Of a stretch of DNA of 64,000 nucleotides, positions 58,256 through 64,000 are shown in pieces (the first letter of the stretch is position 1; each line of letters begins with the position of its first letter). This DNA comes from Anaerobium acetethylicum (GTDB taxonomy: Bacteria > Bacillota > Clostridia > Lachnospirales > Lachnospiraceae). The stretch is taken from contig NZ_FMKA01000016.1 in assembly GCF_900096945.1 (NCBI RefSeq), forward strand, positions 1-64,000, given 5' to 3'. Under the pieces are notes generated by a model, which was given only the letters and a program-made list of their open reading frames with translations, was not told where the DNA came from and made no database searches. The translations under genes and the position numbers were made by a program.

Positions 58256-60246
58256 TGGAAGATTATATACGCGTTGGATTCGTCGGGAATCCCAACTGCG
58301 GCAAGACAACTCTCTTTAATGCGTTTACGGGGGCAAAACTGAAGGTTGCGAACTGGCCTGGAGTTACAGTTGAAAAAAAAGAAGGCGAAACAGAATACAA
58401 AGGGACGAAAATCAAACTTATCGATCTTCCGGGAATCTACAGCCTTACATCGTATTCTATAGAAGAAAAGGTCTCCAGGAAATGCATTATGGAGGACGAT
58501 GTGGACGTCATAGTAAATATCGTCGATGCATCATCTCTTGAGAGAAACCTGTATCTGACAACCCAGCTCCTTGAACTGGGAAAACCTTTGATCCTTGCAC
58601 TCAATATGATGGATATCGTTGAGGAAAGAGGGATGGAGATCGACCTCCACAGGCTTCCGGAGCTTCTGGGAGGAATTCCGGTAGTTCCTGTCTCTGCAAG
58701 AAAGCGGACTGGTCTCGATGTTCTGATGCATGCGGTCGTGCACCATTACGATGAAGGCCCTACAGGCCATCTTGTGGATTATGGCCCGGAAATTGAGGAA
58801 AAGATAGAAAAACTGAGGATTATTCTGAAAGCTGAATATCCGGAAATCAGAAACAGCCGCTGGCATGCCATAAAGCTTCTGGAATATGATGATGAGGTAA
58901 CTGAACAGTATCCCCTTAATGCAGATGAAATTATAGACAGGAACTATGAAAAAGAAATCATTAACAAGAAATATGATTTTATCGAGGAAGTGCTGGAGGA
59001 CACGCTTTTTAAGAAGGATGAGAAAGAACAGTCGACAGACAGAATCGATTCGATACTGACCCATAGAATATTCGGTATACCGATATTCCTGACGATCATG
59101 GCTCTTGTTTTCTTTCTTACATTTACAGTGGGAGACATGCTGAAAGGCGTCTTTGAAATAGCGCTGGCAGGATTTTCACAGACAGTATATGGTTTCCTTA
59201 CAGGAGCAGGAGCTGCAGCCTGGATGGTATCCCTGATAGTAGACGGAATTATAGCAGGCGTTGGTGGAATCCTTACCTTCCTTCCCAATATATTCATACT
59301 CTTTCTGGCCCTGGCGGTACTGGAAGACAGCGGCTATATGGCCCGCGTTGCCTATGTTATGGATGGGATTATGGGAAAAGCCGGCCTTTCGGGAAAGGCT
59401 TTTCTGCCCATGGTTCTTGGTTTCGGATGTACGGTTCCTGCCATAATGGCGACCAGGACCCTGGAAAGCCGTAAGGAAAGGGTGAAGGCGATCCTGATTA
59501 CTCCATTCATGTCCTGCTCGGCGAAACTGCCCATATACGTTCTGTTTGCTGATATGTTCTTTGAGCAGCAGGCGATGATCGTGGCATATTCACTCTATGT
59601 GGCAGGACTCCTTTCGGGAATTCTTGTTGCGCTGGCTGTCAACAAGCTGGACAGGAAAAGAGAGCAGCGCTCCCTCCTGATCGAACTTCCGGAATACAAG
59701 GCACCGAATGCAAGGACCATATCCATCTATGTCTGGGAGAAGACAAAGGAGTATCTCGTAAAAGCGGGAACTACGATTTTTATAGCTTCAATCATAATAT
59801 GGTTTATACTCAACTTTAATATGGATGGAATGACTGCTGATATATCGACAAGCATCGGAGCCTCTCTGGGCAGGCTTCTGGAACCGGTTCTGAAACCGGC
59901 GGGGCTTGGCATGTGGCAGATAGGCGTAGCGCTGATTTCCGGCCTTTCAGCCAAGGAAGTGGTGGTATCCAGTTTTGCAGTGCTTTTCGGGATTGGAAAT
60001 GTCAATTCCGGGGCCGGGATGGTCGAGCTCGCTACGGCTCTCCAGAGCAATGGATTTGGAGCTTTGAATGCGTATTCGCTTATGATATTCGCTCTTTTTT
60101 ATACGCCGTGCATAGCAACGATTGCTACCATCAGGAAAGAGACCGGTTCTTTCAGGGTTACGGCATATATGGTAATATTCCAGCTTGTTTTTGCATGGAT
60201 CGCGGCTGTTGTTGTGTACCAGGGCGGCATGCTTTTCGGCTTTTAA
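58255..60246 (+). CDS. feoB: Ferrous iron transporter FeoB
   Basis: A 663-residue membrane protein with an N-terminal G domain: GNPNCGKTTLFN (G1, near residue 11), WPGVTVEKKEGE, DLPGIYSLTSYS (G3), LNMMD (G4). A GDI-like helical region (to about 260) is followed by two Gate domains with helices, including the conserved Cys of GFGCTVPAIMATR. The start could be ATG 58252 or 58255; the GGGAGG site favours 58255. It moves Fe(II) across the membrane. The Cys-rich Feo accessory gene follows. Confidence 0.95.
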   Translation: MEDYIRVGFVGNPNCGKTTLFNAFTGAKLKVANWPGVTVEKKEGETEYKGTKIKLIDLPGIYSLTSYSIEEKVSRKCIMEDDVDVIVNIVDASSLERNLYLTTQLLELGKPLILALNMMDIVEERGMEIDLHRLPELLGGIPVVPVSARKRTGLDVLMHAVVHHYDEGPTGHLVDYGPEIEEKIEKLRIILKAEYPEIRNSRWHAIKLLEYDDEVTEQYPLNADEIIDRNYEKEIINKKYDFIEEVLEDTLFKKDEKEQSTDRIDSILTHRIFGIPIFLTIMALVFFLTFTVGDMLKGVFEIALAGFSQTVYGFLTGAGAAAWMVSLIVDGIIAGVGGILTFLPNIFILFLALAVLEDSGYMARVAYVMDGIMGKAGLSGKAFLPMVLGFGCTVPAIMATRTLESRKERVKAILITPFMSCSAKLPIYVLFADMFFEQQAMIVAYSLYVAGLLSGILVALAVNKLDRKREQRSLLIELPEYKAPNARTISIYVWEKTKEYLVKAGTTIFIASIIIWFILNFNMDGMTADISTSIGASLGRLLEPVLKPAGLGMWQIGVALISGLSAKEVVVSSFAVLFGIGNVNSGAGMVELATALQSNGFGALNAYSLMIFALFYTPCIATIATIRKETGSFRVTAYMVIFQLVFAWIAAVVVYQGGMLFGF

Positions 60247-60335
60247 AAAGATATCGGTGCAGTAAAGGGAAAACCTGGTTGGCGGATAAGGATAATCGTC
60301 CGGATGGGCGGTTGCAGATAAAGGAGTGATCTGGG

Positions 60336-60491
60336 ATGGATGTAACAATCGGACTTGCAGTTCTCATAACTGTTTATGCAGGGTTTGTCATCATAAAAAA
60401 GATTAAGGATATAAAAAAAGGAAAATTTTGCAGCTGCAACTGCGATTCATGCCCTTCAAAAAACTGCGGAAAAAAAGGAAAGGATGTCTGA
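60336..60491 (+). CDS. FeoB-associated Cys-rich membrane protein
   Basis: A 51-residue protein: one membrane helix (TIGLAVLITVYAGFVIIKKI) followed by a basic segment and a cysteine cluster FCSCNCDSCPSKNCGKK. This matches the small FeoB-associated Cys-rich proteins found after feoB in Firmicutes. Their role is unproven; binding of Fe(II) or an Fe-S cluster is a reasonable guess. An AAGGAG ribosome site lies 9 nt before the ATG. The gene ends immediately before the thioesterase start. Confidence 0.9.
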   Translation: MDVTIGLAVLITVYAGFVIIKKIKDIKKGKFCSCNCDSCPSKNCGKKGKDV

Positions 60492-60492
60492 T

Positions 60493-60957
60493 ATGAGCGA
60501 GCTGAAAAAAGCAAGAAAAATGTCCTATTCAAGAGTGGAATCAAGCGTGCTGATGCTGCCGGACCAGGCAAATGCCCTTGGCAATGTTCACGGCGGAGAG
60601 CTCATGAAACTGATGGATAACGTGGCGGTTATGGCGGCAATGAAGCATTCGGGAGGAGCAGCGGTGACTGCCAGGGTTGATGAACTGGTATTTCATGAGC
60701 CGGTCAGCATCGGAAGTATCGTAACCTGTATAGCCCAGGTGGCTTATGCCGGACGAACTTCCATGCAGGTGAAGGTTACCGTCTATGTTCATGATCTGAA
60801 AAAGTATACGGAACCGAGAATTGCACTCAGTTCATTTTTTTCAATCGTGCACCTGGGAGATGACAACAGGCCGAAGGAGGTTCCGGGTCTTATTGCCGTA
60901 ACAGAGGAAGAAAAGGTGCTTTATAAAGCCGGAGAGGAAAGGTATCCAAAGAAATGA
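60493..60957 (+). CDS. Hotdog-fold acyl-CoA thioesterase
   Basis: A 154-residue single hotdog domain of the cytosolic acyl-CoA hydrolase type (YciA/Acot-like). NALGNVHGGELMKLMDNVAV holds the usual active-site Asp, and VDELVFHEPVSIGSIVTC is the second family block. Substrate chain length is not predictable. ATG 60493 is chosen because GGAAAGG lies at good distance; ATG 60484 is an alternative. It overlaps the oxidoreductase gene (ATGA). Confidence 0.85.
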   Translation: MSELKKARKMSYSRVESSVLMLPDQANALGNVHGGELMKLMDNVAVMAAMKHSGGAAVTARVDELVFHEPVSIGSIVTCIAQVAYAGRTSMQVKVTVYVHDLKKYTEPRIALSSFFSIVHLGDDNRPKEVPGLIAVTEEEKVLYKAGEERYPKK

Positions 60958-61949
60958 AGATAAGATTTGGAATAGCAGGAACGTCTGCAATAACAGAAAG
61001 ATTTTTAGGGGCTGCGGCAGGAAATCCTGATTTTGAACTTAAGGCTGTCTATTCAAGGGAACTTGAAAGAGCGGAATCCTTCGGAAAAAAATTCGGAGCA
61101 ACACTTTTTTTTGATGATCTTGAAAAAATGGCGGAATCAGATGAGGTGGATGCGGTCTATATAGCATCGCCAAATGCCCTGCATGCATCTCAGTCCATAC
61201 TCTGTATGAAACATGGCAAGCATGTCCTGTGCGAGAAGCCTTTTGCTTCGAATCAGGCAGAAGCAGAGGACATGATAGAAGCAGCCAGACAAAACGGGGT
61301 GCTCCTGATGGAGGCCATGAAGACCACGCTGACTCCTAATTTTCACACGGTGAAGGATCATCTTTATAAGATCGGAAAAGTAAGGCGTTATTTTGGAAAT
61401 TACTGCAGGGTTTCCTCGCGTTACGATAACTACAAAAAAGGAATTATAGAAAATGCCTTCAAACCTGAACTTTCCAATGGCAGCCTCATGGATATCGGCG
61501 TGTACTGCATCTATCCCATGGTTTCCCTTTTCGGGGAACCGGAATCGCTGAAGGCCCAGGGAATCCTTCTTGAGACGGGTGTGGACGGACAGGGAACAGT
61601 GGTTTTCAAATATGACGGAATGGAAGCTGTCATCCAGCACTCGAAAATCACCACCTCATACATACCGTCTGAGATACAGGGAGACAAGGGAAGTCTGATC
61701 ATCGACAGCATCAATAACTGGAGAAGTGCCAGGATACGCTATCTTGACGGAACTTTTGAGAAGATAGAACTTGAGGACGAGGAAGAGCTCATGCATCATG
61801 AAATCAGGGAAATGACAGATCTTATCAAGAACGGAAAACTTGAATCGGACCAGAACACCCATGAGAATTCGAGAATTACAATGAAGCTGATGGACGAGGC
61901 GAGAAGGCAGATCGGGCTGTCCTATCCTGCTGATGAAAAGCTTGAATGA
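60954..61949 (+). CDS. Gfo/Idh/MocA-family oxidoreductase
   Basis: A 331-residue NAD(P)-dependent enzyme with Rossmann domain (FGIAGTSAITERFLGAA; YIASPNALHASQSILCMKHG) and the family motif CEKPFASN with the catalytic Lys, then a C-terminal alpha/beta domain with GSLMDIGVYCIYPMVS. The substrate is probably a sugar, inositol or sugar acid, but it cannot be assigned. It overlaps the thioesterase gene by 4 bp, so the two are coupled. Confidence 0.88.
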   Translation: MKIRFGIAGTSAITERFLGAAAGNPDFELKAVYSRELERAESFGKKFGATLFFDDLEKMAESDEVDAVYIASPNALHASQSILCMKHGKHVLCEKPFASNQAEAEDMIEAARQNGVLLMEAMKTTLTPNFHTVKDHLYKIGKVRRYFGNYCRVSSRYDNYKKGIIENAFKPELSNGSLMDIGVYCIYPMVSLFGEPESLKAQGILLETGVDGQGTVVFKYDGMEAVIQHSKITTSYIPSEIQGDKGSLIIDSINNWRSARIRYLDGTFEKIELEDEEELMHHEIREMTDLIKNGKLESDQNTHENSRITMKLMDEARRQIGLSYPADEKLE

Positions 61950-62037
61950 TTATCCTGTTATTGGTATAATATCTGTACGGTAAAAGCTTATTTTGAATAA
62001 TACCGAATCATAAAAGATGAATATGGAGGGATCTGTA

Positions 62038-62289
62038 ATGTCAAAAGTAATATTAGGTATTAAAGTCCAGGAACGTGTCAACACGGTAAGCGAAGTACAG
62101 AAGCTTATTTCAAAACATGCATGTGAGATCACCACACGCCTTGGTCTTCACGAGGCTACGCCAGATACCTGCAGCACGGAAGGTATCATCGTTCTTGAAT
62201 TCAGGGAAGGTGCCGAAGAATCAGCATACGAACTGGAAAAAGAACTCACAGGATACGGACATGTAAATGTACAGAAAATGGTTTTTTAA
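62038..62289 (+). CDS. TM1266-type (putative iron-only hydrogenase system) regulator
   Basis: An 83-residue protein with a ferredoxin-like/ACT-type small domain: MSKVILGIKVQERVNTVSEV, ACEITTRLGLHEA and a C-terminal VNVQKMVF. It resembles the TM1266 family, often found with hydrogenase maturation genes and called a putative iron-only hydrogenase system regulator. No hyd gene lies nearby, so the function here is open. ATG 62038 follows GGAGGG; an in-frame ATG at 62017 lies in the upstream leader. A 12-bp hairpin follows. Confidence 0.75.
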   Translation: MSKVILGIKVQERVNTVSEVQKLISKHACEITTRLGLHEATPDTCSTEGIIVLEFREGAEESAYELEKELTGYGHVNVQKMVF

Positions 62290-62316
62290 AGAAATAGAAT
62301 AGGAATGTTTCATGTG

Positions 62317-62347
62317 CTCCCCCGCCTGCAATTGTCAGGCGGGGGAG
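62317..62347 (+). terminator. GC-rich hairpin after the TM1266-type gene
   Basis: Perfect 12-bp stem CTCCCCCGCCTG/CAGGCGGGGGAG (62317-62328 with 62336-62347), loop CAATTGT. No U-run follows, so it may act as a pause or a 3' barrier rather than a classic terminator. Confidence 0.65.
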
Positions 62348-62368
62348 TCCGCGTTCGATAAAAAACAA

Positions 62369-62425
62369 TTGACAAATGCAGGCCGAGACTATATACTTTG
62401 AATGTCAAACTATTTGCACATCAAA
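62369..62425 (+). promoter_or_regulatory. acpP promoter with two FabT-like boxes
   Basis: TTGACA (62369-62374), 17-bp spacer, TATACT (62392-62397). Box 1 TTTGAATGTCAAA (62397-62409) and box 2 TTTGCACATCAAA (62413-62425) lie at exactly the same distances as at the fabH promoter (boxes 16 bp apart). Confidence 0.8.
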
Positions 62426-62473
62426 CTATTGATGCGAAAAAATATAATGTTTAATTAAAAGGAGATTATTACA

Positions 62474-62707
62474 ATGTTAGAAAAAATGAAAGAAATTATC
62501 GCAGGACAGTTAAACGTAGATGAATCAGAAGTAAATGTAAACACATCTTTTAAAGACGATCTTGGAGCAGATTCCTTAGACTTATTTGAACTTGTAATGG
62601 CTTTAGAAGAAGAATACAATGTTGAAATTCCGGCTGAAGATTTAAACGTGCTTACAACAGTAAGTGAAGTTATGGAATACTTAAAAAACAAAGGTGTTGA
62701 AGAATAA
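62474..62707 (+). CDS. acpP: Acyl carrier protein
   Basis: A 77-residue acidic four-helix protein. The phosphopantetheine-attachment Ser is in GADSLDLFELVMALEEEYN (DSL motif, residue about 36). It carries growing acyl chains in type II fatty acid synthesis. AAAAGGAG precedes the ATG. It is the first gene of the acpP-fabK-fabD unit. Confidence 0.97.
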   Translation: MLEKMKEIIAGQLNVDESEVNVNTSFKDDLGADSLDLFELVMALEEEYNVEIPAEDLNVLTTVSEVMEYLKNKGVEE

Positions 62708-62708
62708 T

Positions 62709-63635
62709 ATGAAGACTAGAATTACGGAATTATTAAACATAGAGTACCCTGTCATACAGGGTGGTATGGCCTGGGTCGCAGAACACAGTCTGGCAGCAGC
62801 TGTATCAGCAGCAGGCGGATTCGGATTGATCGGCGCAGCAAATGCACCCGCTGAGTGGGTGCGTGAAGAAATCCGTAAAGTAAAGGCACTGACAGACAAA
62901 CCGTTCGGCGTTAACATCATGCTCTTAAGCCCGCATGCTGAAGCAATCGCTAAGGTTGTTGTTGAAGAAGGGGTTGCTGCGGTCACTACCGGAGCTGGAA
63001 ATCCTGAAAAGTATATGCAGATGTGGAAGGATGCAGGAATCAAAGTAATTCCTGTCGTTGCTTCAGTAGCGCTTGCAAAAAGAATGGAAAAATACGGTGC
63101 GGATGCTGTTATAGCGGAAGGCTGTGAATCAGGCGGACACATCGGCCAGCAGACTACCATGGCTCTTGTTCCACAGGTTGTTGATGCGGTAAGCATACCG
63201 GTTATTGCAGCAGGCGGAATTGCAGACGGCAGAGGTTTTGCTGCGGCTATGATGCTTGGAGCTGAAGCGGTGCAGATGGGTACCAGATTTATAGTTGCAA
63301 AGGAATCCATTGTACACCAGAACTACAAAGACAGAGTGATGCTGGCAAAAGATATAGATACAGAAGTGACAGGAAGAAGCACAGGACATCCTGTACGTGC
63401 CCTACGCAATAAGATGACCAGAGAATACCTCAGGCTTGAAAAGGAAGGCGCATCTTTTGAAGAATTGGAATACCTGACCCTTGGATCGCTGAGGAAGGCC
63501 GTTATGGAAGGAAATGTTTCCGAGGGCACGCTTATGGCAGGACAGAGCGCAGGTATGGTAAAGAAAGAACAGACCTGTTCAGAGATTATTCTTGAAATTG
63601 TGGATGAGGCAGAGAGACTGCTTAAACTGAAATAA
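62709..63635 (+). CDS. fabK: Enoyl-ACP reductase II (FabK)
   Basis: A 308-residue FMN-dependent TIM-barrel enzyme. It catalyses the last step of each elongation cycle and replaces FabI in many Firmicutes; such organisms are naturally less sensitive to triclosan. Motifs are YPVIQGGMAWVAEHSLAAAV, NIMLLSPHA, EGCESGGHIG and VIAAGGIADGRG with TGR-like VTGRSTGHP. ATG 62709 starts two bases after acpP; a start at 62694 would lie inside acpP. No strong ribosome site, so coupling to acpP is likely. Confidence 0.93.
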   Translation: MKTRITELLNIEYPVIQGGMAWVAEHSLAAAVSAAGGFGLIGAANAPAEWVREEIRKVKALTDKPFGVNIMLLSPHAEAIAKVVVEEGVAAVTTGAGNPEKYMQMWKDAGIKVIPVVASVALAKRMEKYGADAVIAEGCESGGHIGQQTTMALVPQVVDAVSIPVIAAGGIADGRGFAAAMMLGAEAVQMGTRFIVAKESIVHQNYKDRVMLAKDIDTEVTGRSTGHPVRALRNKMTREYLRLEKEGASFEELEYLTLGSLRKAVMEGNVSEGTLMAGQSAGMVKKEQTCSEIILEIVDEAERLLKLK

Positions 63636-63731
63636 CTGGAAGTTTTCAATAAACGTTTACAATACAGAAATACAGACAAAAACTGCTATGACGCACATAA
63701 ATATTTTGAAGGTCAAGTAAAAGGAGAATAC

Positions 63732-64000
63732 ATGAGTAAAGTTGCATTTGTTTTTCCAGGACAGGGAGCCCAGTATCCTGGAATGGGAAAAGAATTTTAT
63801 GAAACAGAAGAAGCCAGCAGGCGCATATTTGATAAGGCATCAGAAATCACCGGAATTGATATGAAGGAGCTGTGTTTTACGGAAAATGACAGGCTCAATA
63901 TAACTGAATACACGCAGGCAGCAATGCTTACAACTTCCGTTGCCATATTAGAGGTGTTAAAGGAAAGAGGGATCACTCCCGACGTCAGCGCAGGGCTGAG
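63732..64000 (+). CDS. fabD: Malonyl-CoA:ACP transacylase, N-terminal part
   Basis: The first 89 residues, cut by the window edge. MSKVAFVFPGQGAQYPGMGK is the FabD N-terminus; the catalytic GHSxG lies just beyond the end. Position after fabK matches the Clostridia order acpP-fabK-fabD-fabG-fabF. AAAAGGAG precedes the ATG. Confidence 0.93.
   Translation, partial: MSKVAFVFPGQGAQYPGMGKEFYETEEASRRIFDKASEITGIDMKELCFTENDRLNITEYTQAAMLTTSVAILEVLKERGITPDVSAGL

Overview
The window looks like a chromosomal segment of an anaerobic, monoderm Firmicute of the class Clostridia. It may be Lachnospiraceae or Anaerovoracaceae-like, but the genus cannot be resolved from sequence alone. The evidence is the gene order (priA-def-fmt-rsmB-rlmN-stp-prkC-rsgA-rpe-thiN, a mraZ-led dcw cluster, aroQ-pepP-efp), a FabK-type enoyl reductase, a DUF5688 gene, a T-box leader, strong AGGAGG ribosome sites and frequent GTG/TTG starts. 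All recognised genes except ychF lie on the + strand.

Layout. (1) 1-541: 3' end of an IS91-type transposase and a long palindrome. (2) 629-11220: a Tad/Flp type IVc pilus locus without a secretin: flp pilin, prepilin peptidase, tadE, cpaB, tadZ, tadA ATPase, tadB, tadC, a large von Willebrand A membrane protein, a DUF192 protein and a TadG-like pseudopilin. (3) 11789-14590: a YbaK-type deacylase and a NatAB-like ABC exporter. (4) 15245-28866: murE, then a housekeeping block for replication restart, protein N-terminal processing, rRNA methylation, Ser/Thr kinase/phosphatase signalling, ribosome assembly, pentose phosphate and thiamine. (5) 29021-30118: ychF on the - strand. (6) 30534-41729: lgt and a rearranged dcw cluster (mraZ, rsmH, ftsL-like, PBP, mraY, murD, ftsW, ftsQ, ftsZ) lacking murE, murF, murG, murC, murB and ftsA in place. 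(7) 41838-49189: nrdR, truA, a DMT exporter, a cysteine hydrolase, yqeG, aroE-aroK-aroQ, pepP, efp. (8) 49814-55694: DUF5688, tRNA-Arg(CCG), an unknown membrane protein, a T-box-controlled tryptophan-type ABC importer (trpXYZ), dUTPase. (9) 55825-64000: fabH, degV, a Fur-type feoAB operon, a thioesterase, an oxidoreductase, a TM1266-type protein, and acpP-fabK-fabD, which runs off the end.

Regulation is unusually readable. There is a Trp T-box (specifier TGG) followed 90 bp later by a nine-codon ORF with tandem Trp codons and a good ribosome site. Two fatty-acid promoters 6.6 kb apart carry pairs of TTTGA-N3-TCAAA boxes at identical spacing. Fur boxes flank the feoA -10 element, and a ladder of 10-bp-phased GTGG repeats precedes mraZ. 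A family of palindromic intergenic repeats is scattered through the window, often touching stop codons. Two near-identical 51-bp inverted copies lie one in front of the displaced murE and the other at the gap in dcw where murE would be expected.

The best candidates for something undescribed are the double tryptophan-sensing leader, the palindromic repeat family and its link to the dcw rearrangement, and the matched fab promoter architecture.
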